NCBI RefSeq assembly: GCF_006438925.1
Contig: NZ_RCZA01000002.1
Location: 496,001 to 560,000, forward strand
Source: Pseudomonas mandelii
GTDB lineage: Bacteria; Pseudomonadota; Gammaproteobacteria; Pseudomonadales; Pseudomonadaceae
Reading direction: 5' to 3'
DNA length: 64,000 nt
Shown piece by piece: positions 19,668 to 28,443 of the stretch (positions within the stretch are counted from its first letter, which is position 1; each line of letters opens with the position of its first letter). The notes beneath the pieces are model-generated. The model was given only the letters and a program-made list of their open reading frames with translations, made no database searches and was not told where the DNA came from. The translations under genes and the position numbers were made by a program.

Positions 19668-19926
19668 GGCGTCACCTCAAGTGAAACGGGCACATCGTTG
19701 TGGCAGGCCCCGAGGCAAACATCCCCTATTGCCGGAGCCTGACCTACAGGCTAGATGATTTTCAGCCCGCCAACGGAAATGATTCAGCTCATTGAGTTGC
19801 GCGAAGTGCGGGACAGGCGACTATGCTCAGCTGACTCGGATCCATAATCTGTACGTTCGGCCAGGTGATCAGGGAAAGGAAGCCCCCTATGAGAAAACCG
19901 CATCAAACTGCTGCCGGTACTGGCGT
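19668..19926. promoter_or_regulatory. Divergent promoter region of the signalling island
   Basis: 259 bases separate the two divergent signalling units. No clear operator was found. At 19889-19936 a 15-codon frame with the strong site GGAAAGGAAG ends inside the main start (annotated separately). Confidence 0.5.
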
Positions 19927-19936
19927 ATGTCGATAA
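19889..19936 (+). CDS. Possible 15-codon leader peptide overlapping the diguanylate cyclase start
   Basis: ATG AGA AAA CCG ... CGA TAA encodes MRKPHQTAAGTGVCR. It has a much better ribosome site (GGAAAGGAAG, 8-10 bases upstream) than the ATG at 19927 of the following gene. Its stop lies 7 bases inside that gene, an arrangement typical of translational coupling. It may equally be fortuitous. Confidence 0.3.
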   Translation: MRKPHQTAAGTGVCR

Positions 19937-22233
19937 ATACGCTGCTGGCGCGGACCAACCGACGGATTCTTATCGTCGACGACACAGCCTCGATCCATGC
20001 GGACTTCGCCAAGATCCTCAGTCCACCATCGATCGATGACGACAGCCTGATCAGCGCCGAAAATGCCCTGTTCGGCACCCCTGCGGCGCTATCGCTGCAG
20101 AGCTTCGTGCTCGACTCGGCGTTTCAGGGCCTCGAAGCCCTGGACAAGGTCGAGACGGCGCTGGCCAACGACATGCCCTATGCGATGGCCTTCATCGACA
20201 TGCGCATGCCGCCGGGCTGGGACGGGCTGGAAACCATCGAACGGCTGTGGCAGGTCGATCCCAAGCTGCAAGTGGCGCTTTGCACCGCTTATTCCGACTA
20301 TTCCTGGGAAGACATCGACGAACGCCTGGAGCTGGGCGATCGCCTGCTGATTCTGAAAAAACCCTTCGATGCCATCGAAATCCGCCAGATGGCCAGCGCC
20401 TTGACGGCCAAGTGGCAAATGACCGAAGACGCAGAGCTGAAGATGTCGCTGCTCGAACAGGCGGTCGAAGAACGCACCCGAGAGCTGTCCGACGCCAACA
20501 TCATCGTGCAGAACAGCCCCACCATTCTGTATCGGTTGCGCGGCGAGCCATCGTTTCCGTTGATGTATATCTCGCACAACATCACCAAATACGGTCATGT
20601 TGCGGCGAAACTGGTCGCCTCGGCCAACTGGGCCCAGGAACTGATCCATCCTGATGATCAAACGAAGGTCGACACCGCCATGGCCCGGGTGCTGGACCGT
20701 CATGCGGCAGGCGCTTCCATCGAATTCCGGATGCGCACTGGCGACGGAGCCTGGCGCTGGGTCGAAAACCGCTACATCCCGGTGCGCGACGATGAAGGCC
20801 GTTTGCTGGAAGTCGAAGGCATCATCATCGACATCACTGAACGCAAAGTAGCCGAAGAGAAAATCGCCCTGCTGGCCCGCACCGACGGGCTGACCGGGCT
20901 GGCCAACCGTGCGACGCTGATCGAGCGGTTGCACCAGGCATTCGCCGCTGCGCGTCGGGGGGCGGCACCGTTCGCCATGTTTTACCTGGACCTGGATCAC
21001 TTCAAACGCATTAACGACACCCTCGGCCATCCAGTGGGCGACCTGTTGCTGCAAGAGGTTTCCCGCCGGATCAAGGCCTGTGTGCGCGAAAACGATGTGG
21101 TTGCCCGCCTCGGCGGTGACGAGTTCGCGATCTTGCAGCTGGAGGTCGGCGACCCGACCCAATCCGCGGCCCTGGCCGCCAAGATCCGCGACACGCTGGT
21201 ACTGCCCTACTCCCTGGCCGGCAATGATGTACGGGTCTCGGTGAGTATCGGTATCAGCAGCTGCACCCCGGAAAGCACCAGCGCCGATGGTCTGCTGACC
21301 CAGGCCGACATGGCGCTGTATCGCTCCAAGGAAAAGGGTCGCAACCAGTACCACTTCCACTCCGAGGAGATCAATCAGGAGGTGGTCGAACGCATGACCA
21401 TCGCCAGCGACCTGAGAGCGGCCATCGAACACCAAGAACTCGAACTGCATTACTGGCCAGAAGTAGACCTGAGCAGCGGCAAAATCCTCGGCATGGAAGC
21501 GCAGGTCAGCTGGAACCACCCTGAGCGCGGTTTACTGGAAGCCTCGGCGTTTCTGCCCGCGGCGGAAAAGACCGGCACCATCGTCGCGCTCGGTCACTGG
21601 GTGCTGGATCGCGCCTGCCAGCAAATGCGCCAATGGCGCGACGAAGGCATGGCGCCGCCGGTGATTGCGATCAAGCTGTCCCTGGCCCAACTCAAGACTG
21701 GTCCCGAACTGATCTATGACGTGCTGCGCACCACCGCGCGCTGGGAACTCTGCCCCTGGGACCTGCGCTTCGACGTCACGGAAGCGACGCTGGCCCAGAC
21801 CAAATGGACCCACAACGATGTGCTGCCGCGCCTGCGTGAACTGGGGGTGAAGATCGCCATCGACGACTTCGGCACCGAGTACTCCTCGTTCGACTACCTC
21901 AAGACCTACCAGGTCAATCACCTGAAACTCGCTCAGGCCTTCATTGACACCGCCGCCCGCGATCCGGCCAGCGCGAACACCTTGCGCGCCATCATCAACT
22001 TCGCCCGTGAAGTCGGGATCGGCATCATTGCCGAGGGCGTCGAAACCCAGGAGCAGCGCAGCTCGCTGATGGCCACCGGTTCACCGATGAACGCCCAGGG
22101 TTACTTCTTCAGCAAAGCGGTCAGCAGCCAGCAGGCCGCCGAGCTGCTGAAGGCCGGTAGCATCGTGCCCCCGAACCACGACATCGGGACGATTCTGGAC
22201 AACCCGCCACGCTTCACGGAGGACAAAGGATGA
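19927..22233 (+). CDS. REC-PAS-GGDEF-EAL protein; GGDEF intact, EAL degenerate
   Basis: 768 aa from ATG 19927 (MSINTLLARTNRRILIVDD). REC domain at ~12-160 with D91 (FIDMRMPPGWDG) and KKPF. PAS fold at ~190-305 with a PAC-type end (IIIDITERK). GGDEF domain at ~315-475 with LDLDHFKRIND, an intact RLGGDEF at 394-400, and an RxxD inhibitory site (REND, 387-390). EAL-like domain at ~490-745: EAL has become EAQ (524-526, then VSW), the metal-binding Asn of the VNLS segment is Lys (AIKLS, K583), and the KID Asp is Ala (HLKLAQ, ~669). It is predicted to make c-di-GMP when phosphorylated but not to degrade it. The stop overlaps the next start (ATGA). The frame continues upstream to 19792 without a better start. 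Confidence 0.88.
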   Translation: MSINTLLARTNRRILIVDDTASIHADFAKILSPPSIDDDSLISAENALFGTPAALSLQSFVLDSAFQGLEALDKVETALANDMPYAMAFIDMRMPPGWDGLETIERLWQVDPKLQVALCTAYSDYSWEDIDERLELGDRLLILKKPFDAIEIRQMASALTAKWQMTEDAELKMSLLEQAVEERTRELSDANIIVQNSPTILYRLRGEPSFPLMYISHNITKYGHVAAKLVASANWAQELIHPDDQTKVDTAMARVLDRHAAGASIEFRMRTGDGAWRWVENRYIPVRDDEGRLLEVEGIIIDITERKVAEEKIALLARTDGLTGLANRATLIERLHQAFAAARRGAAPFAMFYLDLDHFKRINDTLGHPVGDLLLQEVSRRIKACVRENDVVARLGGDEFAILQLEVGDPTQSAALAAKIRDTLVLPYSLAGNDVRVSVSIGISSCTPESTSADGLLTQADMALYRSKEKGRNQYHFHSEEINQEVVERMTIASDLRAAIEHQELELHYWPEVDLSSGKILGMEAQVSWNHPERGLLEASAFLPAAEKTGTIVALGHWVLDRACQQMRQWRDEGMAPPVIAIKLSLAQLKTGPELIYDVLRTTARWELCPWDLRFDVTEATLAQTKWTHNDVLPRLRELGVKIAIDDFGTEYSSFDYLKTYQVNHLKLAQAFIDTAARDPASANTLRAIINFAREVGIGIIAEGVETQEQRSSLMATGSPMNAQGYFFSKAVSSQQAAELLKAGSIVPPNHDIGTILDNPPRFTEDKG

Positions 22234-24104
22234 AAATGCCTTTCGTGCGGACTAACCGGCGCATCCTGATCATCGACGACACGCCCTCGATTCATGAGGA
22301 TTTTCGCAAGATCCTCGGCCCTGAGATTGAAGGTGAACAGTCCCTGGCCGGCGCTGAAGAAGCCCTGTTCGGCACCGTGCAGATTGACCGGCTGACGTTC
22401 CAGCTCGACTCGGCCTATCAGGGCCAGGAAGCCCTTGAACTGGTCAAGCGCGCACGGGCCGAAGGTCGCCCCTATGCCATGGCGTTCACCGATATGCGCA
22501 TGCCACCGGGCTGGGACGGCCTGGAAACCATCGAACAACTGTGGAAGGCCGACCCTCACCTGCAAATCGCGTTGTGCACGGCCTATTCCGATTACACCTG
22601 GGAAGACATGGCCGAACGGCTGGAGTTCGGCGACCAGTTACTGGTGCTGAAAAAACCTTTCGACAGCCTGGAAATCCGCCAGATGGCCAGTGCCCTGACC
22701 TGGAAATGGCAGATGGCGCAGGACGCGGCGATGAAGGTCCTGAGCCTGGAACAAACCATCGAGGCGCGGGTCCACGAACTGCTCAAGGTGTCGCACCTGT
22801 TGCAGTACGACGTACTGACCGAGCTGCCCAACAGCACGTTGCTCGGTGACCGGTTGAACCAGTCACTGGCCCTGTCCCGGCGCCATGACAAGCAACTGGC
22901 CGTGATGTTTCTGGGCCTCGATCGCTTCAAGCGCATCAACAATGCCCTGGGTCATCCGGCCGGTGACGAAATGCTTAAACAGGTCGGGCGCAATCTGGTG
23001 GCGACGGTGCGCGAGTCCGACTCGGTGTTCCGCTACGGTTCCGATGAATTCGTGGTGATCCTCGCCGACGTCCGCCATCCCCAGCAGACCAAGGGTATCG
23101 CCGAAAAACTCTTGAACGCCATCCGCGCGCCGCAGCACATTGCCGGCCACGACCTGATCGTGACCGCCAGCCTGGGCATCAGCATTTACCCGGACGACGG
23201 CTTCGATGCCATCGCGCTGATCAAGAAAGCCGAAACCGCGATGCGTAACGTCAAGGAAAGCGGCCCGAACGATTTCAGTTTTTTCATCGACGAGATGAAC
23301 CAGCGCGCCCGGGATCAGCAAAGCATCGAGAGCGGCATTCGCCTGGCGTTGGAACGCAACGAATTTGTCCTGCATTACCAGCCCAAACTGGACCTGGTCA
23401 GTGGCCAGGTAGTCGGTGCCGAGGCGCTGATTCGCTGGCAAAAACCGGGGCACGGCCTGGTCTACCCCTCGGATTTCATCAGTATTGCCGAAGACAGCGG
23501 TTTGATTGTGCCGTTGAGCAAATGGGTGCTGGCCGAGGCGTGCCGACAAGCCTGCGCCTGGCAGGCTGCGGGGCTGCCGAAGATCTGTATGTCGGTGAAC
23601 ATGTCGGCCATCGATTTCCGCCAGCGGGACTTTGTCGACAGCATCGAACAGACACTCAAACAAACAGGTCTGGAACCGGCCTTGCTGGAGCTGGAAATCA
23701 CCGAAGGCGTGTTGATGCAGAACGTCGAAACCACGGTGAACGCCCTGACCCGGCTCAAGGTGATGGGCGTACGACTGGCCATCGATGACTTCGGTACCGG
23801 TTATTCCAGCCTGAGCTACTTGCGGCGTTTTCCCATCGACGTGCTGAAAATCGACCAGTCGTTCATTCGCGGCTTAAGCAGCGACAGCAACGACGCCGCG
23901 CTGGTCAGCGCCATCATCAGCCTGGGTCGGAGCCTCAAGCTGACCATCATTGCCGAAGGGGTGGAAACCCTCGAACAACTGGATTTCCTCAAATCACATC
24001 AATGTGAAGAGGGTCAAGGTTTCTACTTCAGCAAAGCCGTGGAGCCGGACGCCTTCGTCCGGTATCTGGGGTCGCTGAAGCCCTCTTCATCCGCCGCCAC
24101 GTGA
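22230..24104 (+). CDS. REC-GGDEF-EAL protein; GGDEF degenerate, EAL intact
   Basis: 624 aa, starting inside the stop of the previous gene (ATGA). The REC domain (residues ~8-160; D88 in FTDMRMPPGWDG, KKPF) is closely related to that of its neighbour. The GGDEF-like domain (~190-350) carries GSDEF (270-274) and has lost the first metal Asp (FLGLDRFKRINN instead of LDLDHFK), so cyclase activity is unlikely; an RxxD (RESD, 261-264) remains. The EAL domain (~365-615) keeps AEALIRW (398-402), SVNMS, LEITEGVL, DDFGTGYSS, LKIDQSF and EGVET. It is predicted to be a phosphodiesterase that degrades c-di-GMP under control of phosphorylation. Unlike its partner it has no PAS domain. Confidence 0.9.
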   Translation: MKMPFVRTNRRILIIDDTPSIHEDFRKILGPEIEGEQSLAGAEEALFGTVQIDRLTFQLDSAYQGQEALELVKRARAEGRPYAMAFTDMRMPPGWDGLETIEQLWKADPHLQIALCTAYSDYTWEDMAERLEFGDQLLVLKKPFDSLEIRQMASALTWKWQMAQDAAMKVLSLEQTIEARVHELLKVSHLLQYDVLTELPNSTLLGDRLNQSLALSRRHDKQLAVMFLGLDRFKRINNALGHPAGDEMLKQVGRNLVATVRESDSVFRYGSDEFVVILADVRHPQQTKGIAEKLLNAIRAPQHIAGHDLIVTASLGISIYPDDGFDAIALIKKAETAMRNVKESGPNDFSFFIDEMNQRARDQQSIESGIRLALERNEFVLHYQPKLDLVSGQVVGAEALIRWQKPGHGLVYPSDFISIAEDSGLIVPLSKWVLAEACRQACAWQAAGLPKICMSVNMSAIDFRQRDFVDSIEQTLKQTGLEPALLELEITEGVLMQNVETTVNALTRLKVMGVRLAIDDFGTGYSSLSYLRRFPIDVLKIDQSFIRGLSSDSNDAALVSAIISLGRSLKLTIIAEGVETLEQLDFLKSHQCEEGQGFYFSKAVEPDAFVRYLGSLKPSSSAAT

Positions 24105-24148
24105 ACGATGCGCAACGACACACAGGCCCTACGCCAAGGAATCATCAG

Positions 24149-25108
24149 ATGTCGCCTTCCTTTCACCGTCTGCTATTGGCGCCGTTGTTCGGGTTCTGCC
24201 TGAGCGCCGGTGCCGCGCCGCTGGATGAACCGCTCAAACCACTGCCGGCGGTGCCCCAGCAGAATCCGCTGCGGATCGAGCTCGGTCGCCAGTTATTCAA
24301 CGAGACACGCTTGTCGGTCAACAACTCACTGTCTTGCGCCAGTTGTCATCGACTCGAAAACGGCGGTGCCGACAACAAGGCGTTTTCCATCGGGTTCAAC
24401 GGCGTTCCAGTGACACTCAACACCCCCAGCGTATTCAACTCCAGCCTGAATTTCCGGCAATTCTGGAACGGCCGCGCCGACACCCTGGAAACCCAGATCC
24501 ACGGGGTGGTGCAAAGCCCCAGTGAAATGGGCAGTAACTGGGAGCATGTGGTGCAGACGCTGACCGCCGATGCGGCCTATCAGACCTCGTTCGCCAACGC
24601 CTACCCGGACGGCGTGACCATGAACAATGTGCAGAATGCCCTGGCCACCTATGAACGCACGCTGATCAGCGCCAACTCGCGTTTCGACCAATACCTGCAA
24701 GGCGATACCGACATTCTCACCCTCGACGAGAAATACGGTTACCAACGCTTCAAGGACTACGGCTGCATCGCCTGCCACCAGGGCGTCAACATCGGCGGCA
24801 ACATGTTCCAGAAGTTCGGGGTCATGGGCGACTACTTCGAGACTCGGGGCAACCCCACCGAAGCCGACCTGGGCCGCTATCTGGTCACCAAAGACGAAGA
24901 GGACCGCAACGTGTTCAAGGTCCCGAGCCTGCGCAACGTCGCCGTGACCGCACCGTACTTTCATGACGGCTCGGCGACAACCCTCGAGGACGCGGTGGAC
25001 GTGATGTTCAAGTTCCAGCTCGGGCGTATTCCCTCTGCCGACGACAAGACCCTGATCATCAAATTCCTCAAGACCCTGACCGGTGAATGGGGAGGCAAGC
25101 CCTTATGA
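24149..25108 (+). CDS. Periplasmic diheme cytochrome c peroxidase
   Basis: 319 aa from ATG 24149, preferred because AAGGA lies 8 bases upstream and the protein then starts with a Sec signal (MSPSFHRLLLAPLFGFCLSAGAA). Two heme c sites, CASCH and CIACH, and the C-terminal APYFHDGSATTLEDAV segment are those of the bacterial CcpA/MauG diheme family. Such enzymes reduce H2O2 to water with electrons from small cytochromes or azurin. Its place inside a signalling operon is unusual: its stop overlaps the start of the membrane histidine kinase (ATGA), so a role as redox sensor or partner of that kinase is plausible but not shown. Confidence 0.9.
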   Translation: MSPSFHRLLLAPLFGFCLSAGAAPLDEPLKPLPAVPQQNPLRIELGRQLFNETRLSVNNSLSCASCHRLENGGADNKAFSIGFNGVPVTLNTPSVFNSSLNFRQFWNGRADTLETQIHGVVQSPSEMGSNWEHVVQTLTADAAYQTSFANAYPDGVTMNNVQNALATYERTLISANSRFDQYLQGDTDILTLDEKYGYQRFKDYGCIACHQGVNIGGNMFQKFGVMGDYFETRGNPTEADLGRYLVTKDEEDRNVFKVPSLRNVAVTAPYFHDGSATTLEDAVDVMFKFQLGRIPSADDKTLIIKFLKTLTGEWGGKPL

Positions 25109-26916
25109 AAACGTCCAACCGCGGCAACCTGGCGTTGCTTTGTGTCGTGGCCCTGATGTTGGCTTCGGTGCTGCTGTTTCTGTACCTCAAATCCAGCTCG
25201 AACCAGACGACGACCTACGCCGAATCCCGGGACTTGATCGGCCGGATCAAGCAGCTGAACGCACAATGGGAAACCGAGATCCTCAAGGCCAGGATCGCCA
25301 TCAGTCACAACTACGATCCGTTGGTCACACCGCTGACCGAGATAACGAACCTTTGGGAGCGGTTCGACACGATGGAGTCGAGCCATGGCCGCAACGACTC
25401 GCCCGTCTGGCGCGCCAGCCATGATGCGTACCTGACCGCCATGCAGGAAAAGACCCGGTTGGTGGAGCAGTTCAAGTCTCACAACGCCGTGCTTCGCAAC
25501 TCACTGGCGTTCCTGCCCACCGCCGAGGACGACATTCAGGAACAGTTGGCCCGGTTGGCGGACGAAGACAAACTGCAACTTCAGAACATCGCCACCGATA
25601 CGTATGACTTGTTGCTCAGCAGCCTGGAGTTCGCTCAGGTCACCTCCGACGACAAGGCGGCCGACATCCTGTTGGGGCTGAACAAAATGGGGGTGAACAA
25701 ACAGCGTCTACCTGAACAGTTCCACAGTCCGATCGATATTCTGAGCAACCATATTTCACTGATCCTGCGTGAGCAGCCGGTGGTCAATCGCTTGCTGGAA
25801 AACATCGAAGCTGTTCCCGTGGCCGAACGCCTGGACGACATCACCGACCTGCTGAACACCGACCAGCAACGGACCGATGCGGTCGACCAGCGCTATCACT
25901 TCTACATGCTGTTATTTTCGGTGCTGCTGGTGTTACTGCTGGTGTACCTGGCGATTCACCTGATGCGCAGTTTCACGGTGATCAATCGCGTCAACAAAGC
26001 CCTGCAAACCGCCAATGACGACCTGGAGCTGCGGGTTGAAGAACGCACCCGCGAACTCAAGGATACCCAGAGCGAACTGCTCGACACCGCGCGTCAGGCC
26101 GGCATGGCCGAGATCGCCACCAATGTGCTGCACAACGTCGGCAACGTGCTCAACAGCGTGAACATTTCGGCCGACCTGGTGAGCCGCAAACTGCGCGGCA
26201 GCAAAGCGCAGGGCCTGGGCAAGGCCATGCAGCTAATCAACGACCATCCTGACGACCTCGGCACCTTTCTGACCGAGGACGCGAAAGGCAAGTTGCTACC
26301 GGGCTACCTGAATCAACTGGTGGACGCGATAGCCCTGGAACAACAAAGCATGACCGAGGAGCTGGCCCAGCTGACCAAAAGCGTGGACCACATCAAGGAC
26401 ATCGTCGCCACCCAGCAATCCTACGCGGGCGCCAACAGCCTGATGGAACCGCTGCACATCAGCGAGTTGCTGGAAGACGCCCTGCGCATGAACTCTGGCG
26501 CCCTGACCCGACACCACGTCCAGGTGATCAAGGAGTACAGCGATGTGCCGCAGGTCATGGGCGACAAACACCGGTTGTTGCTGATCCTGATCAACCTGAT
26601 CAGCAACGCCAAATACGCCATGTCCGACCTCAGCAATCGCCCGCGGCAAATGACCCTGGGGGTCAAAATCGTCGAAGACAAGACCCTGCAAGTCAGCGTC
26701 AAGGATGACGGCGAAGGCATCGCCGAGGAAAACATGACGCGCATCTTTGCCCACGGTTTTACTACCCGCAAGGAAGGCCATGGCTTCGGCCTGCACAGCT
26801 GCGCCCTGGCCGCCATCGAAATGAACGGCCACCTCACCGCCCATAGCGACGGACCGGGCAAAGGAGCGATGTTCACGTTGCAGATCCCGCTGAAAGCCGT
26901 ACCGGAGGAAGCATGA
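25105..26916 (+). CDS. Membrane histidine kinase with periplasmic helical sensor
   Basis: 603 aa from ATG 25105, which overlaps the peroxidase stop (ATGA) and follows GGGAGG. TM1 is at ~8-28 and TM2 at ~267-287; between them is a ~235-residue, mainly helical periplasmic sensor domain, perhaps of the DAHL type. After TM2 come a coiled coil (VEERTRELKDTQSELL) and a histidine box of the less common form TNVLHNVGNVLNS (H343), then the ATPase domain with NLISNAKYAM, DDGEGI and GHGFGLHS. It has no receiver of its own. The following REC-kinase gene overlaps its stop, suggesting that they form a relay. The signal sensed is unknown, with the co-encoded periplasmic peroxidase as a candidate input. Confidence 0.88.
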   Translation: MKTSNRGNLALLCVVALMLASVLLFLYLKSSSNQTTTYAESRDLIGRIKQLNAQWETEILKARIAISHNYDPLVTPLTEITNLWERFDTMESSHGRNDSPVWRASHDAYLTAMQEKTRLVEQFKSHNAVLRNSLAFLPTAEDDIQEQLARLADEDKLQLQNIATDTYDLLLSSLEFAQVTSDDKAADILLGLNKMGVNKQRLPEQFHSPIDILSNHISLILREQPVVNRLLENIEAVPVAERLDDITDLLNTDQQRTDAVDQRYHFYMLLFSVLLVLLLVYLAIHLMRSFTVINRVNKALQTANDDLELRVEERTRELKDTQSELLDTARQAGMAEIATNVLHNVGNVLNSVNISADLVSRKLRGSKAQGLGKAMQLINDHPDDLGTFLTEDAKGKLLPGYLNQLVDAIALEQQSMTEELAQLTKSVDHIKDIVATQQSYAGANSLMEPLHISELLEDALRMNSGALTRHHVQVIKEYSDVPQVMGDKHRLLLILINLISNAKYAMSDLSNRPRQMTLGVKIVEDKTLQVSVKDDGEGIAEENMTRIFAHGFTTRKEGHGFGLHSCALAAIEMNGHLTAHSDGPGKGAMFTLQIPLKAVPEEA

Positions 26917-28319
26917 GCGAGCTTTCTAACCGACGCATTCTGCTGATCGATGACACCCCGTCCATTCACGTGGACTTCCGCAAGATTCTCACGCCCATGC
27001 CGGAGCAGACCGTCGAACTGGACGAGATGGAAGCCGCGCTGTTTGGCAGCGAAGTGAAATCAACCAGTGCACTGTTCGAGCTGGACTCAGCCTATGGCGG
27101 CCAGGAAGGCCTGGGCAAACTGAACGAAGCCTTGCAGGAAAACCACCCCTATGCCCTGGCCTTCGTAGACATGCGCATGCCCGAGGGCTGGGACGGTGCG
27201 CAGACCATCGAACATTTGTGGCAGGCCGACCCGCGCCTGCAAGTAGTGGTGTGCACCGCCTATTCCGACTATTCCTGGGATGAACTGCTGGACCGCTTGA
27301 AAGCACATGACCGGCTGCTGATTCTAAAAAAACCGTTCGACAACATTGAAGTCCAGCAGATGGCCAACACCCTGTTGACCAAATGGGACATGACCGAACG
27401 GGCCAGCGTGCAGATGGACCATTTGGGGCAAATGGTCGAACGCCGAACCCGGCAGCTCACAGAAACCAGCGTTGAATTGCAGCGGGAAATCGACGAGCGC
27501 AAACAGCTTGAAACCCAATTGGTGCAATCGGAAAAACTCGCTTCACTGGGGCAACTCGCGGCCGGCGTCGCTCATGAAATCAACAACCCCATCGGCTTCA
27601 TTTCCTCCAACCTCGGCACCCTGGATGGCTACTTCAAACAGCTGCAGGAAATGCTCGACGCCTATCGGGATGCGGAAGAGGCGATCGGCTCCAGCGAGCT
27701 CGTCGAGCGTTTGAACCAACTGCGCGAACGGGTCGAGCTGGAGTTCCTGCGCGAGGACATTCCACTGCTGATCAAGGAATCCAAGGACGGCATCAACCGG
27801 GTCGGGCAGATCGTCAAGGACCTGAAGGACTTCTCCCGGGTGGACTCCAATCAGGAATGGCAGTGGGCCAATCTGCAACAGGGCATCGAATCGACCTTGA
27901 ACATTGTCGCCAACGAACTCAAGTACAAGGCCGATGTGCTCAAGGAATATCAGGCGTTGCCCGACATCGAGTGCCTGCCTTCGCAAATCAATCAGGTGAT
28001 CATGAACCTGATCGTCAACGCCTCTCAGGCCATCGGCCCGGAGCGCGGCACCCTCACCTTGCGCACCGGGCTTGAAGCGGAAACGGTGTGGATCGAGGTC
28101 GAAGACACCGGCGCCGGCATTGCGCCGGACTGCCTGCAAAAAATCTTCGACCCGTTCTTCACCACCAAACCGGTGGGCCAGGGGACAGGGCTGGGGTTGT
28201 CCCTGTCCTATGGCATCGTGAAAAAACATCGGGGGGATATTACGGTGCGCAGTGAAGTCGGCGTGGGGACCACGTTTCGGGTCCAGTTGCCCGTGCACCA
28301 GACAAAACCGGCCGCCTGA
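26913..28319 (+). CDS. REC domain fused to histidine kinase
   Basis: 468 aa. An N-terminal receiver (~7-155; D86 in [16 protein letters not shown]) of the same unusual long type as in the two c-di-GMP proteins of this operon. A coiled coil at ~160-205 links it to a HisKA domain with H221 ([12 protein letters not shown]) and an HATPase with [26 protein letters not shown] and [16 protein letters not shown]. No membrane segment is present, so it is cytosolic. It starts in the stop codon of the membrane kinase (ATGA). A kinase controlled by its own receiver is expected to work as an intermediate in a branched relay. A REP doublet follows directly. Confidence 0.9.
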   Translation: MSELSNRRILLIDDTPSIHVDFRKILTPMPEQTVELDEMEAALFGSEVKSTSALFELDSAYGGQEGLGKLNEALQENHPYALAFVDMRMPEGWDGAQTIEHLWQADPRLQVVVCTAYSDYSWDELLDRLKAHDRLLILKKPFDNIEVQQMANTLLTKWDMTERASVQMDHLGQMVERRTRQLTETSVELQREIDERKQLETQLVQSEKLASLGQLAAGVAHEINNPIGFISSNLGTLDGYFKQLQEMLDAYRDAEEAIGSSELVERLNQLRERVELEFLREDIPLLIKESKDGINRVGQIVKDLKDFSRVDSNQEWQWANLQQGIESTLNIVANELKYKADVLKEYQALPDIECLPSQINQVIMNLIVNASQAIGPERGTLTLRTGLEAETVWIEVEDTGAGIAPDCLQKIFDPFFTTKPVGQGTGLGLSLSYGIVKKHRGDITVRSEVGVGTTFRVQLPVHQTKPAA

Positions 28320-28332
28320 ACACGATTCAAAA

Positions 28333-28423
28333 TGTGGGAGCGAGCCTGCTCGCGAAGGGGCCATGTCAGTCAACATTGATAGTGACTGACACACCGCCTT
28401 CGCGAGCAGGCTCGCTCCCACAG
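28333..28423. repeat. REP doublet, copy 5
   Basis: Arms TGTGGGAGCGAGCCTGCTCG and its reverse complement lie between the convergent relay operon and permease gene. Confidence 0.93.
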
Positions 28424-28443
28424 TGTCCTCACCCGTCAGGCGA

